Counted from the stretch's first letter, positions 19,190 through 30,404 are shown. The stretch is DNA of 64,000 bases from Symbiodinium microadriaticum (GCA_001939145.1 LSRX01000525.1:301005-365004); one strand, 5' to 3'. Numbers and translations are program-made. Notes: generated by a model not told the origin, from the letters alone.

Positions 19190-20170
19190 AACTCTAATCT
19201 CACGTCTAAATCCTAAACCCTAAGCTCCACATAAACCCTAAACCCTGAACCCTACGTGAACCCTAAACCCTAAACCCTGAACCCTGAACCCTGAAACCCT
19301 GAACCCTGAAGACTAAAACCGAAGCCCAAAGACTGAGCTCGAGGTTCCCAAAAGGGCCAGCACTGCAATCAAGGGCCTAGGGTTTTGTTGACTTTTGGGG
19401 TTCATGGTTTAGGGCTTTGGGGTTTTGGGGCTTTTGGTTTAGGCTTTTAGGGCTCAGGGTTTTGGGGTTTACGGGTTTATTGGGGGTAGTGGTTTAGGGG
19501 TTTGGGGGTTTAGGGTTTACGGTTGACGGCTTCTGGGGGGCCCTAGAACTGTGGCCTGCGCCGCAAGACCCGAATAGCCCAGTAAAGATGCAGGGTGGAG
19601 GTCTCCGTCAGGCTCCCTGGTTTAAGGGCTTGGGGTTTAGAGTTTAGGGCTTTAGGGCTTTAGGCTTAAAGCAATTTAAGTGTATAGGGTGCAGGGCGCA
19701 TGGGTGCAGGTGTCAAGAAGTTTGGAATTCAAGACATCTTGAAACACTCTCAACCCTCCCTAAACCCTAAACCCTAAACCCCAAACTCGAAGCCCAACAC
19801 CACAAACCCTGTGCAGGGTTCCCCGGTTGGGTGGCTTGGAAGGTGGTCGCACCTTGCCTCGTTTTCTGGGTTTAGGGCTTTGGGTGCAGGGTGTCTTTGC
19901 CTTGCGGATCGTTGGGGTGATCGCAGCAGCTATAAGCCCTAAACCCTAAACCGTAAAACCCTAAACCCCTAAACCCCTAAAACCAAACCCCCTAAACCCC
20001 TGAACCCCTAAAGCCCTAAACCCCTAAACCCTAAACCTCTAAACCCCTAAACCCTAAACCCCTAAACCCCTAAACCCCTAAACCCCTCAACCCCTCAACC
20101 CCTAAACCCCTCAACCCCTAAACCCGTAACCCCTACACCCCTAAAACCCTAAACCCCAAATGCAAAAAAA
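19190..20170. repeat. Alternating CCCTAAA and TTTAGGG arrays
   Basis: CCCTAAA at 19205-19320, TTTAGGG at 19380-19700, then CCCTAAA at 19755-19800 and 19935-20165. Orientation flips several times within 1 kb; nothing coding is seen. Confidence 0.75.
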
Positions 20171-20382
20171 AAACCTAAGCCGAGAAATCCCGGAGCTCTC
20201 CGCAAACGGCATCAAAACATGGGGGCTGCGTAGCTTTAACGATGACGGGAGGTCTGTTTTCTCGACCCCGGGAGGATCTAGGAAGTAGAGCCCCTACTTT
20301 GGGACCCTAACTACGACTACTAAGGGGTACTTTCTAGGAACCCCCTTAAGGGATCTGCTTCTTGGATCCTTCCTCCCGGCAG

Positions 20383-20505
20383 TCTGGGAAGTATCGTGCC
20401 CTCGTGGCAGTTCATAGAGACTCAGGCCGCAGCTTTCGTGGACGTAGGCAGTGCTGAGGCACAGCAGACGTACCAGGGCCTGATCAGAAGCACATCGCAA
20501 CAAAG
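20383..20505 (+). CDS. Exon-like island with strong splice context
   Basis: 123 bp. The acceptor follows a pyrimidine-rich tract (TCCTTCCTCCCGGCAG|T) and the donor is CAAAG|GTTTAGGG at the edge of a TTTAGGG tract. The frame reads IVPSWQFIETQAAAFVDVGS then AEAQQTYQGLIRSTSQQ. One of the most convincing single exons in the window; function unknown. Confidence 0.42.
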
Positions 20506-20665
20506 GTTTAGGGTTTAGGGTTTTGGTACGAAGAATAAGGCTAGAACGGCTGTTGAGAGGGCGTATGCGGTCTTGACTGAGGGCCTGAATAATTAGAGTT
20601 GGCTTGTATCGGGAACTGAAGCAGGCCTTCATGATCAGAAAAAGCTTGATAAGGGTGAAAAATAT

Positions 20666-20749
20666 AGGGGCCTCAACAACTAGAATAGGGTTTCGGGGCA
20701 TATTAGTCTAAATCACACAGTATAGATAGTTAGTTATTCAGGCGCCTAC
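20666..20749. mobile_element. Family B element, diverged
   Basis: Left end GGGGCCTCAACAACTAGAAT; right end TTATTCAGGCGCCTA. Confidence 0.6.
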
Positions 20750-21066
20750 ATTGGGGTTTTGTAGCCGAAGCCCAAGCCCTAAAGCCCCAAACCCTACACC
20801 CGAAACTAGGAACGCCCCTATGTTGGCAACCCTGGCGCTCCACCTTACCGCATTGAAGGCTCTCTTGGGCATCTTGTTGTGCAGAGCTCGGGGTTGGGCT
20901 TTAGGGTTCTGGGTCCTTCTGACCAAAAATCCCTCCAGAATCCTAAAAGCCCAAACCGTACATGCCTTAAGTTATAGCGTTTAGGGTTTAGGGTTTATAA
21001 TAAGTTTATGACACTGTGATGTTTGGGATTCGACTTGACCGTCCGGAATGGATACTAAGGGTGGAA

Positions 21067-21220
21067 CTGTTGATGATATAAATCCTGCATCACCTTAAGG
21101 ACCCTAAACTATTAGGGAATTATATGGCATAAACCTTAAGGACCCTAAGCCATTAGGGAATTACGGTATCGCTGCTTATTCCTTAGTATGGGAAAACTGC
21201 AGGGTTGATATCATCAACCG
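21067..21220 (-). mobile_element. Family A element with internal duplication
   Basis: The segment CCTTAAGGACCCTAA...TTAGGGAATTA is present twice in tandem, enlarging the element to 154 bp. Confidence 0.7.
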
Positions 21221-21644
21221 AACTTGGCTGACTTCTGAACCCCTCCAGAAAGTTAAACTGTTAGTCTCCTTATTCTAGTTCATATAGAAACCAAAAAAGT
21301 TAAACTTTTAGTCTCCTTACTATAGTTCATATAGAAACCAAAAAAGCTAAAGTCCTAAGAGCCAACCGGAAGAACATCAACCGAAGGAATCGACGAACCT
21401 AGAGGCCTCTCGGGTGTGCTTTGCCCCCAGGAACTGAACACTTAAATGTTTGGGGCCCAAAGACCACACGATAATAAACCCTATAAGCCCCAAAAGCCCC
21501 TAAACCCCGTAAAACCTTAAGCCCTAAACCGTACTATAGGGGGCTTTTGGGAACTTACGTAAGGCTTAGGGCTAGGGTTTAAGAAGTTTGGGGTTTGACA
21601 TGAAAATCGCCACATGTCCAATCATTTTCAATCCTAATTATAAG

Positions 21645-21759
21645 GGGAACTACAGGTGGGGAGTTTAGGGTGTATAAGGCTTCTATAAGGGCTTCTACAG
21701 GGTATATAGACCTTCTATAAGGCGCCTATAACGGTAACTAGCCACCTGAAAATGTCCCA
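21645..21759. mobile_element. Family E palindromic element
   Basis: GGAACTACAGGTGGGGAG then TTTAGGGTRTATAAGGCTT; right end ACTAGCCACCTGAAAATGTC. About 115 bp. Confidence 0.72.
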
Positions 21760-22167
21760 GATAACACCCCGCAGCCCTTCACCCTGCTTTGCAGGAACCC
21801 CAAAGCCAAGCCGTATCTCCTCAACCTCCCTGTGGTATTGTTCTCCCAATGGCTATCTCTGTCTCTTAATATACTTCAGGATTAGTACTACGGTTAGTAA
21901 GAGCTTTATTCTTGCTGTTTTCGCTAATTACTATTGTTGGTTTTGCCGTTTTTGGGCTCTGAGTAATATAGTAGACTGTCAATGAAGGAGCTGCCAGGAG
22001 CGCACCCTAAGCCCTCAACCCTAAACCCCTAGATCCCTGTATACACCCCAAACCCCTCAACCCTAAACCCTGAAACCCTAAAACCCTAAACTAAACCCTC
22101 AACCCTCAACCCTGAACCCTAAAACCCTAAAACCCTAAAACCCTCAACCCTAAACACCCAACCCGCC

Positions 22168-22240
22168 TGATGTTGTCCGCTCGCGAACCGCGAGAGCGCT
22201 TTGGAGCCTCTCAGAAGCAAGAAGGCCTGGGCCAAGAGTC
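22168..22240 (+). CDS. Exon-like island
   Basis: The plus frame reads LSAREPRERFGASQKQEGL between a CCCTAAA tract and sequence rich in TTTAGGG relatives. Confidence 0.2.
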
Positions 22241-22555
22241 TTGGGTTCTAGCACCTTGGGGTTTGGGGTTAAGTTTTGGTTTTTGTCCTTTCGGTTTGTA
22301 GGGTATAGAGTCAAGGGTGTAGGGCCTACACACTGTCAGCGGGGGGACTACCCTCACTAAACCCTTAAGGCCCCTGAACCCTAAACCCTTCTTCAAGGCA
22401 GCAAGCTGCCTCTCGGGGGTACCCCTTATGAACGGCTGTGGGTGTGCTTTCCATCATGGACCTGCTGCAACGAGAATCCACCTAGTCGGTCCAGATGCCT
22501 GCAGGTTGCAAGGCGCTTGAGCTCTCTCCGAAAAGGATCCCCTTACAGTAATCAG

Positions 22556-22669
22556 CGTGTGTGCGCGTGCGTGTGTTCACGTTCCTCTGTCCGTCTGTCT
22601 CTCTGTCTGCCTGTCAGTCTGTCTCTGTGTCTGTCTCTGTGTGTGTGTGTGTGTCTGCGTGTGTTTAGC
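22556..22669. repeat. GT/TCTG microsatellite
   Basis: Mixed (GT)n, (TCTG)n and (TCTCTG)n; gives spurious Cys-rich open frames. Confidence 0.9.
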
Positions 22670-22841
22670 ACTTGTTGTGATTCTTACATCAGTCTGTTTA
22701 GGTTTAGGTCATGGAATCTTTTCCTCAAGGAGCTTGGGTGGGGCGGGGGTTTAAGATAGAGGAAGCTGGACATGTAGCCATCGAGTTCCACTCCCCGTAA
22801 GAAAAGAATAGACCGTCAACCACTGAGCCGTCCTTAATTAC

Positions 22842-22970
22842 CGTTGACGGTATATGACTATATGATGATAAAAACCCTGCATTACCCCTAACAAGGAATG
22901 TACCATAACTCCCATAGTTTAGGGCCAGTTTAGGGTCCTTATGGTAATGCAGGATTTATACCATCAACAG
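22842..22970 (+). mobile_element. Family A element, diverged left end
   Basis: The right end is intact, the left end is interrupted by about 14 bp, and the centre is locally duplicated (TTTAGGGCCAGTTTAGGGTCC). Confidence 0.65.
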
Positions 22971-23284
22971 TATTGAACTCCTCGAGCCTCTCTGTCCAAG
23001 ATCAGATTAAACGTTGAGGAAGAAGTGGCTCAGGACTCCAAGGGCCAGAGGCTTCGGGCTCGTTCTTCGTTTTGGTTCAGGGCTTTAGGGGTTTTGGGGC
23101 TTGGGCTTTAGTGCTTAGGTTTTACAATCCCCAGACCCTTCACCCTAACACCCCGAAGCCCTGAACCCAAAACCTAAACCCGAAGCACCAAACCACTGAA
23201 CTCCGAAGCCCTCAACCCCTTCACCCGCCCATTCTTCAACCCATACTAGAACTGTGACAGCAACCTGTCGGAACCCTTAGTATA

Positions 23285-23385
23285 CGGTTGATGATATGAA
23301 TCCTGCATTACCTTAAGAACCCTAAACTATGGGAATTCTGGGTATATTCCTCCTGATGGGTAATGCAGGATTTATGTCATCAACC
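23285..23385 (-). mobile_element. Family A element joined to a CCCTAAA tract
   Basis: The right end ATGTCATCAACC runs directly into CCTAAACCCTAAGCC with no TA. Confidence 0.78.
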
Positions 23386-23389
23386 CCTA

Positions 23390-23700
23390 AACCCTAAGCC
23401 CTAAACCCTAAGCCCTCAACCTTAAAACTCTAAAAGCCCCTAAACCCTAAACGCAGGACCCTTGTGGAACCCCGAAAGCTTGGCTGCAGCACGTTGTATG
23501 CCGGCCCTGCTTCCATCGTCCTGTGGTGCTCAAAGCTTGGTTTAGGGACTCAGAAGTTGAGAGGCTTAGGGCTTAGGGCTTCGGGCTTAGGGTTAGGGTT
23601 TAGGGCTTAGGGTTTAGGGCTTAGGGTTTAGGGTGTTGGGTTTAGGGCTTAGGGTTTAGGGTTTAGGGTGTTGGGTTTAAGGTTCTGGGTGTAGGGAACC
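23390..23700. repeat. CCCTAAA then TTTAGGG tracts
   Basis: CCCTAAA at 23384-23450; TTTAGGG at 23565-23690 with a repeated GGGTGTTGGGTTTA spacer. Confidence 0.7.
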
Positions 23701-23721
23701 CTTTAACACCATAGCCCTTAG

Positions 23722-24045
23722 CCGATGTGAAGATAGTGGACACGATAGGAAACCTTGCAGAAGCGGTCAAATGCACCCGAATGTCGCAGCCTCAGGGCAA
23801 GCGTTCCAGAGGCTCAAGTCTAGGATATGGAGACTGGGTCCGAGTCTGTATAGTACCGGCATATATTCGCGACTAGAAGCCAATAAGCCCGTTGATGCTC
23901 AAGCGGCACTAAGCAGTCATAGACTAGTCCTAGACCCCAAGCCTACCTCTGTCGAAGCCACTTCCAGGTCCGATAACTCCTCCTTCCTGAGCCTTAAGTT
24001 GCTAAAAAACTGCTTCGTTCCTAAGCCCTCTACCCTCATTAGTCA
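23722..24045 (+). CDS. Possible coding region
   Basis: Two plus frames look protein-like: VDTIGNLAEAVKCTRMSQPQ in one, and an ATG-led frame (23771) reading MHPNVAASGQAFQRLKSRIW in another. It ends at a family D element (24047). The true frame is unresolved. Confidence 0.25.
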
Positions 24046-24046
24046 T

Positions 24047-24140
24047 TACCCATAGGCCCCTAGGTAGTTTCTTTTTGTGGTTTATATTTAGAATCCTATA
24101 AGGTAATCCCAAAAAGGAACTACTTAGGGGCCTATGGGTA
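24047..24140. mobile_element. Family D palindromic element
   Basis: TACCCATAGGCCCCTAGGTA with GTTTCTTTTTGTGG inward, and the reverse complement at the right; about 94 bp; TA at both ends. Confidence 0.8.
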
Positions 24141-24314
24141 GGGCCTAGAAAGTTTAGGGTTTTCTAGTCACCTTGAACTGCACCAGACTCTCTCCTGCCT
24201 TTCCGGCACTACCGCTTCACTCCGATCCTGGACCTTCCTTATAGGGCTTCCCGGCTTAAAACCATGGGCCCCTAGAGGGTTTAGGGTTTAGGGAGCCCCC
24301 AGACCCAGCGTAAT

Positions 24315-24440
24315 GCCGCACTTCAGGAGGCGCAGAACGCCCCGCGTTTCTCGAGGTGTTTGGCTGCCAGGGGTCCGAATTCGATGGGGCCTCCGGCATT
24401 TCCGGTCCAGGCATTGGGGAAGAGAGAGCATCCATGCCCC
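24315..24440 (-). CDS. Exon-like island
   Basis: The minus frame reads MPGPEMPEAPSNSDPWQPN and ends near RSAPPEVRHYA. The region includes the first copy of a direct repeat (about 57 bp) that recurs at about 24471-24518. Confidence 0.25.
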
Positions 24441-24518
24441 AAGCCTAATGACGTCCATGGTCTAGTGCGATTGGGGAAGAGACAGCATCCATGCCCAAAA
24501 ACTCATGACGTCGCCTGC
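24414..24518. repeat. 57-bp direct repeat, two copies
   Basis: TTGGGGAAGAGAGAGCATCC with CATGCCC and a TCATGACGTC tail, twice. Confidence 0.6.
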
Positions 24519-24685
24519 GTGTTCTTACACAATACAGTTCTTACACAATACACATTACATTAGCATCCAAACATAACTTCTACTGCTACAACAATAAATC
24601 GAAACGCAGGGTCCCTAGAAAGGACTAACGGTCCATATTAGGGGCCCATACTTCTAAGCTTAGACATACAGCCTATTGGTAGTGT

Positions 24686-24789
24686 AGGGGCCTTAATAAT
24701 TAACATAGGGTTTTGGGGTATATCATACTATAGTATAGTCAGTGTAAGGAACCCCCAAAAAAGTATAGGCAATTATTAAGGCCGCTATG
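24686..24789. mobile_element. Family B element, near complete
   Basis: Clear ends and middle (AAGGAACCCCCAAAAAAGTA). Confidence 0.75.
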
Positions 24790-25182
24790 TTTATACGGTT
24801 TAGGGACCAGTAGCCGCGAAACCCAAAGCCCCTCACATGTCAACCTACTTCAGCCCGCGCACCCGAAACCAAAGCAATGCGTCGCGTACTTTCATATTCG
24901 ATGTGCACCGGCTTCAAGAGGACGCCCCGCATTTCCACATGCATCTGCCCAAGCCCACTCCCCCCTAACCCCTGTTAACCCCCCAACCCTAAATGCTAAA
25001 CCCTAAACCCCAATCCCTAAACACTAAGCCCCTCGACCCCAAAACCCCTAACCACCCAAACCCCCAGACCCTGAATTGCCCAGGTGACGCCGAACAGCAA
25101 CTGCTTAGGGCTCGCAACTGAACACACGTTGAGGTTAATTAGCACCCTCGGGATCTGTGCTCAGGGATTTAGGGGTTAAAGT

Positions 25183-25283
25183 CGGGGCCTTCACAATGAG
25201 CATAGAAATGGGGCTTTGGGCTCCTTTATAAGAGTTGTACAGCAATAAGAAGGAGTCCTAGGGAAAAATATTGATTAAGCCCC
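25183..25283. mobile_element. Family B element, diverged
   Basis: GGGGCCTTCACAATGAGCAT left, ATTGATTAAGCCCC right. Confidence 0.6.
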
Positions 25284-25319
25284 AAACCCTAAACCAGTGG
25301 ACAAAGTGCTAAGGGACAA

Positions 25320-25462
25320 TAGGAGGGACCTCTAGAAGGGACCCCTAATCCCCAATACCCTAATTTAAGCCTTATTTACCCCTTTTTTTGCCTCAAGAAG
25401 CCCCTTAAAAAAAAAAAAACACCCCAAGGGGTTCCTTTAAGGGTCGCTCCTTTAGCCCGGTC
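25320..25462. mobile_element. Family I element
   Basis: GGAGGGACCTCTAGAAGGGA left; TTTAAGGGTCGCTCCTTTAG right, with A- and T-runs in the loop. Confidence 0.62.
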
Positions 25463-25870
25463 AGGGTGTAGACCTGATAGGGGTTTCTGGGGTTTGGGGC
25501 TCAGAGGCTTAGGGCTTAGGTTTTATGTAGGGCCCACAAAAAAAAAAACGTAAGCAAAACTTAGAATAAATAGGGATAATCCCATATCCCATATAACCCC
25601 CACTTAGAACGAAGCCCAATGAGGTGGGGATATCCCTACAAAATGCTTATGTGTATGTCCTTCCTTTTCGGGTCCCTATAGGGATGCTTTTGAAGGGTCG
25701 ATTACAGGGCTTTACGGCTTGGGGGTTTGGAGCTTCTCTGTACCTCGGTGTCACGAAGTCATGAAACATAAAACTCAAACCATTTTCTGAAGAAGCCGAA
25801 ACCCAAAACTTCCCTAAACCCTAAACCCCTTTATAAACCCTAAACCCCTAAACTACAAGACCCTGCGCCT
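25463..25870. other. Region without a recognised gene
   Basis: AT-rich palindromic segment 25533-25690 (possible element), then CCCTAAA at 25810-25850. Confidence 0.4.
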
Positions 25871-25874
25871 GCAC

Positions 25875-25963
25875 CGCCAAACCCTTACCCCTGCCCCTCC
25901 GGGCCTCAGCTGCATCAGTGCCTCCAGCCCTGCGAGACTTTATGTCGTAGTTGAGGGCTTGGC
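25875..25963 (-). CDS. Exon-like island
   Basis: The minus frame reads LNYDIKSRRAGGTDAAEARR; flanked on both sides by CCCTAAA-type DNA. Confidence 0.25.
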
Positions 25964-26044
25964 CCTAAACCCTAAACCCTGAACCCTACAACCGAAGCCC
26001 TGAACCCTAAAGCCTTATGAGGGGGTTGAAGTCCCTGCAGATTG

Positions 26045-26143
26045 TAGGGGCCTTAATGATTAGAAAAGGGGTTTTGGGCTCCTTATTATGGTCTTATTAT
26101 AATAAGGAACCCAGCAATATTGGTAAATATCCAGGCTGCTATA
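26045..26143. mobile_element. Family B element at the 3' edge of the Copia relic
   Basis: GGGGCCTTAATGATTAGAAA left, CCAGGCTGCTAT right. Confidence 0.65.
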
Positions 26144-26208
26144 TAACCCTCAACCCTGAACCCTTTGGTCTCGAGTGTTTTGGGGTGCGGGCTTCGAGGA
26201 TTTTGTGA

Positions 26209-26839
26209 ATGGGTGAAGATCTGAAGGATATCTTCGGCCGATGGTGGGGAGAGGTGCAAGGGTCGCACCTTCTGAACAAAGGATTCCTGCGTCATCGTGA
26301 TCTCTCCCGTAGCCTCGCTTTGGGTGTATCTTGCGCCGCAAAAGTCGCCATCTCGAACTCGCCACGTGCGAAATTCGAATTTTTCCTTCAACAAGGACAA
26401 GGCCCGTTCATAATTCTGTACCTGGCCCCCTGTCACTGAATCGTCGACGTGTATGCCAACGGTTCCAGTAAGCTGGCGACCTTCGCGCATGAAGTACAAG
26501 CAGCGGTCCAGGCGAGATCGCTCGAAGCCCACTTCGAGGAGTGCACCGTCGAGCGTTTTGTACCATGCCGACGGGGCGTCGTTCAGCCCATAAACATGTC
26601 CGAACACCTCGATGAGGGCATCGCACGGCACCCGGGGATGCCACCCGCTGTGGCCTGTACTTAGCTGGCAGATCGCCTGATGCCAAAAACGCACCCTTTA
26701 TGTCTCCCAGCATCAACTTCCAGCGGAAAGACGCAATCAGCTGAAAGGCGAGGGCTCGCCCAAGCTGCGAAAGAGTTGGGTGCGTCTGCAGAGGCTGTTG
26801 GGATGCTTTGATTTCATTCAGCCAAATCTTTAGCAACAT
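26209..26839 (-). pseudogene. Broken Copia-type reverse transcriptase fragment
   Basis: Two overlapping minus-strand frames together carry landmarks of a Ty1/Copia reverse transcriptase (RVT_2): GDIKGAFLASGD near 26710, then in another frame VYGLNDAPSAWY near 26590 and GIHVDDSVTGG (the xxDD catalytic box region) near 26450. The change of frame between about 26640 and 26700 breaks the gene. The upstream (5') side lacks protease and integrase, and the 3' side stops near 26209 in telomere-like DNA and a family B element. Relic, not functional. Most Copia polyproteins exceed 1000 residues; about 200 remain. Confidence 0.75.
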
Positions 26840-26874
26840 CTGCTAGGGATGTCAGGAGGTACAGTATAGTTGCG

Positions 26875-26990
26875 GGAAACCACAGATGGGGAGTTTAGGG
26901 TATATAGGGCTTCTATAAGGCCTCTATAAGGTATATAGACCTTCTCTAAGGCTCCTATAACGGTAACTACCCACCTGACAATGTCCTAGA
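26875..26990. mobile_element. Family E element
   Basis: Complete; right end ends TGTCCTAGA. Confidence 0.75.
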
Positions 26991-27119
26991 TGTAGGCTCT
27001 TCGGAGTTAGCAGGGTTCGGAAGCGTTTTCTCAATTTCGTCGGGCATGTCTGCTCACATCAACTTGAAACCCTGAATAACTCAACATCCTGAACCAAGCA
27101 AATAACCTTCAACTAGGAC

Positions 27120-27370
27120 ACCTTTAAACCCTAAAACCCAAAAGCACTAAAACCCTAAACTCGGAAACCCTAAGCCCTAAAACCCTAAACCCTAAACCAC
27201 AAAACCCTAAACCCCAAAACCCAAAAAACCCTAAACCCTAAACCCCCAAAGCCCAAAACCCTAAAAGCCAAAACCCCCGCCCAAAATCCCAAAACCCAAA
27301 AGCCCAAAGCCCCAAACCCCTAAAACCCTAAACCCCAAGCCCTCAAGCCCAATCCCGAAAAACTTCGTGT
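27120..27370 (-). repeat. CCCTAAA array
   Basis: Degenerate CCCTAAA/CCCAAAA units, 250 bp. Confidence 0.8.
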
Positions 27371-28320
27371 TTAGGGGTTAGGGGTTTAGGGGTTTTGGGG
27401 CTTTAGGCTTGATCTTTACAGAACCTCGAAGAACTCCCAAGGCGCCCCTCCTCAACTCTCTAAACCCCAAAACCCTGACACCCAAGAAATCTCCTAACTG
27501 GGTTCTTGTTTGAAGGATTTAATTTAGGTTAGTATAAATAGGGATCTATAGTGAAGAATATGGTCTCCTTACTATGGCAACCCGAATTAAATCCGCTAAC
27601 AAGAAGCCAGCAAAGCCCCAAAGCCTTAACCCCAAAAACTCCTGGGCCTTGCAGTGTCCGGGAAAAACAAGTGCAAACTCTTATTTCAAAATGGCCCCTT
27701 GTAGGAACATATGCCAAAAAATCAAGTAATAACATGTGGTACACTCTAGAGCCCAGAAAACCCAGAAGTCCTGAATAAACCCCAAACCCTAACCCTACAC
27801 TCCGTGCCTGGTCGGAAACGCTGAAACTGCGACTCCTGAGCAATGCACACAGCAAAGCGGCTTAATATAGGGGCCTTAATATTATACATATTATACTATA
27901 AATACAGTAAGAAACCCCCGCCCCCCCCNCCCGGTTTCGGGTTTAGGACTTTGGGCATAAACCCTAAACCCTAAACCCGAAAACCCTAAACCCTAAGCCG
28001 TAGGATATTTGGGGGTTTCAGTTTCAGGGCGTGGGACTTAGGATGCCTAGCAAAAGGCTCCCAAAGAAGTGCTGAAACTAGGGTCCATAGAGGAGCTGAA
28101 CACAATCACACGAGAAATCACAGGTCCAGGTCTGTTGTTGTGGGGGTATAGATGCTGCGTTTTGGGTTTGGGGGTTTATTGCTTCAGGGTTTAGACTTGT
28201 CGGGCTATGGATTTGTTGAACGTGAGCTGCGCCTACAGCTGCGGCAGAGAAAGGTGAAGGACTTGCAGGAATGTAGGCTTACACACGGCTTCAGGTTCTA
28301 GATGAGTGGGAATACCCAAC
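27371..28320. other. Region without a recognised gene
   Basis: TTTAGGG/CCCTAAA fragments, an open frame on both strands at 27530-27855 without protein character, a family B half and a one-base gap. Confidence 0.4.
27868..27928. mobile_element. Family B element, cut by a one-base gap
   Basis: The left half is present to the poly-C run preceding the N at 27929. Confidence 0.5.
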
Positions 28321-28324
28321 TGCC

Positions 28325-28603
28325 CTAACGCCAATCAAATTCCAGAAGTGTAACCAATGCGGAAGCATGTGTCTTGTCATGTTCATGAGAAGAGCATGCT
28401 GAGCCAGCAACATCTGCTTGAGGCAGCAACATCTGCTTGAGACGCTTGTCTCTCGGCCACCGAGCTTCGCTATACCCTAAATCCATACCCGAAACAATCG
28501 GTCTCAGACTGATCAAGCAATCGGCGTAGCCACTGCCTGCAGCTGTGATACAGGACCAAAGCCCATGTAAAGAACCGGGCTCAGAACAAAATCCACGGAA
28601 CAA
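28325..28603 (-). CDS. Possible exon or C-terminal coding region
   Basis: 92 open codons ending in a stop, without an initial ATG. Reads YADCLISLRPIVSGMDLGYS and ends SALVTLLEFDWR. An 18-bp direct repeat (AGCAACATCTGCTTGAG) lies inside. No family recognised. Confidence 0.3.
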   Translation of the reverse strand: MFRGFCSEPGSLHGLWSCITAAGSGYADCLISLRPIVSGMDLGYSEARWPRDKRLKQMLLPQADVAGSACSSHEHDKTHASALVTLLEFDWR

Positions 28604-28736
28604 CCTCTAGAAGCCCTAAACCGTAAGTCCCACAACAGATCCTCTGGGTTTAGGAGTTAGGGCCAAACCCTCGAGCACTGAAACCTACCAGAACAGCCTC
28701 AAGCCCACTCCCCTATCTTGGGAGTTCGGATTAGGG

Positions 28737-28833
28737 GGACCCTTGGGGATATAGACCCTCTCAATAAGGTCCCCTTTAAGAGAGCCACAAGTAGGGTTCA
28801 GAAGGGTCCCCTTTAAGGGGTCTCCCTAATACT
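28737..28833. mobile_element. Family I-like element
   Basis: ATTAGGGGGACCCTTGGGGA left; CCCCTTTAAGGGGTCTCC right. Confidence 0.5.
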
Positions 28834-28854
28834 ACCTAGGATATCTGCTGGCAG

Positions 28855-28943
28855 GGCACGGTCATGAAGAGCGAGCCATGGAGTGACTTGTCGCCTGCGG
28901 CTTCTTCATCTACTCCGAGGCTCAGAGGACGCAGACAGCAGTA
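28855..28943 (+). CDS. Exon-like island
   Basis: Acceptor TGGCAG|GGC; reads GTVMKSEPWSDLSPAASSST and ends at a TAG. Could be a terminal exon. Confidence 0.28.
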
Positions 28944-29227
28944 GGTTACAAGTCGGCCTACACTGCTAAGTTAGGTCCTCTACAATGATAATCTTCACGG
29001 GATTCGGCTGGGCGTTTGGATTCTTAATTTCCTTCCTACCAAGGGTCAAGTCTAAATAGCAGGGGAGACACTGAGGCACACTTTATGACCCCGGGCTTTG
29101 GTTTTGGAGCCCTCTGGGAGGGTTTTGTTTCGGACTGGGGCCGGTCAGGGCTTGGGGGGGTAAAATAAACTGAGCTTAACTTGCTAGGATCCTGGGATTA
29201 GGTCTTTGTGAGCTCAACCTGTTCAAG

Positions 29228-29341
29228 GCATTGGTGAAGGGGCGGAGGGGGCGGCGCGTCACAACCCTCAACCCATTATTACAGCCTGCGCTTGATGCTG
29301 AAGCCTCGGTGTTGACAGATTTTGTTTGGCTGAGGCTTCTG
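29228..29341 (+). CDS. Exon-like island (38 codons, phase 0-0)
   Basis: Acceptor TTCAAG|GCA, donor CTTCTG|GTTCAC; 114 bp, exactly 38 open codons, including LQPALDAEASVLTDFVWLRL. On the same strand as its neighbours at 28.9 and 29.7 kb. Confidence 0.35.
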
Positions 29342-29660
29342 GTTCACGGTTTAAGGTTTTGGGGCTCTGGGCTTTAAGGCTTAGGATGCTTAGATTTCAG
29401 GAGTCCATTAGCTATTTCGTGCTCACCCCGCACCTGCTAGCTGCTTGGATTGACCACGAACCCCTATACCCCCGCCTGAACCGTAAACTGTCCTAGCACA
29501 GCGGGATAGGTTGAGGGGGGTGGGGGTTGACAAGCGGCTTAGGGTTTAAGGCTTAACTTTATAAACCCTAAATCCCTAAACCGTTAAAGGGTAGGGACTG
29601 GAGGATGTTTTGACTGGTCATGGCCGTATCGGGAGCGGCCTACACCCTCCGAACCTCACC

Positions 29661-29790
29661 CTCGGAACCCCGCTGCCTAGCTTGCCCGACATCTGCGCGA
29701 AAATGCCTGGCTTGGATGTTGGGGAGAAATTTCCCCTGGAGTTGGTGGATGTCCAGGGTTCCCAAGTTAATTTAATTCTGGGTTTTTGAA
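29661..29790 (+). CDS. Exon-like island
   Basis: The plus frame reads LPDICAKMPGLDVGEKFPLE then LVDVQGSQVNLILGF. An acceptor CCTAG|C at 29680 is possible. It does not join in phase with 29228-29341, so an exon may be missing. Confidence 0.32.
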
Positions 29791-29799
29791 ACTTTAGGG

Positions 29800-30283
29800 A
29801 CTGGGTTCTCGATATTGGGAACCCCCCCCCAAAAAAAAAACACAGTATAGACTCACCACAGGAGTCAGATTGGAACTCCAGAAACCAGAACCGTCGTCAT
29901 ACTTGATGCCCTGGGGGGGCCTCAAATGATTAGACTAGGGTTTTGGGGCTCATTATAATTATAACCCCCAGAAACAGCATTGCTCAGTGCCTAGCCTAGG
30001 ATTCAGCGCACAAGCTCCCTCAGACAATTGCCGCTGCAGTCGTTGCCACTCGCCTCGAAATTTCGTGTGTGCATGTGAGTGTGAGTGTGTGTGTGGCCGC
30101 TGGCATAATCTCGCACTAATACATGATGTGTACGCGCATCTATTTCTGTTTTGGTATCATGCCTGACCGAAAACTTGTGATGCTTTTTCCAGTAAGTACG
30201 GCTTTACTCTCAAGGGCACTCCAAATGCTTTGGTCTTGCTGTCATCCTTGGTCGTAGACGTGGTAGCCTCTATCTCGCAAAAC
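29800..30283. other. Region without a recognised gene
   Basis: C9A10 homopolymer run at about 29822, family B half, GT microsatellite at 30065-30095. Confidence 0.4.
29914..29975. mobile_element. Family B left half
   Basis: GGCCTCAAATGATTAGACTA followed by GGGTTTTGGGGCTCATTATA. Confidence 0.5.
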
Positions 30284-30336
30284 CTGGTGCAGCCGACTTT
30301 CCGACTCATATGAACTGTACGCAGGCTTCATGATCG
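30284..30336 (-). CDS. Short exon-like island
   Basis: Acceptor CTACAG|CG, donor CACCAG|GTTTTG. Reads MKPAYSSYESESRLHQ, 53 bp. Confidence 0.22.
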
Positions 30337-30404
30337 CTGTAGCAGCGCCCCCGAATCGTCTACGGCAACGCCTGAACGTAAACCCGTGCCCTGCACCCAG
30401 AAAG

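Larger units (their letters stand above)
20750..22165. other. Region of elements and heptamers
   Basis: Family A and E elements, CCCTAAA at 22015-22160, a direct repeat of GTTAAACTSTTAGTCTCCTT at 21252 and 21298, otherwise unique non-coding DNA. Confidence 0.45.
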
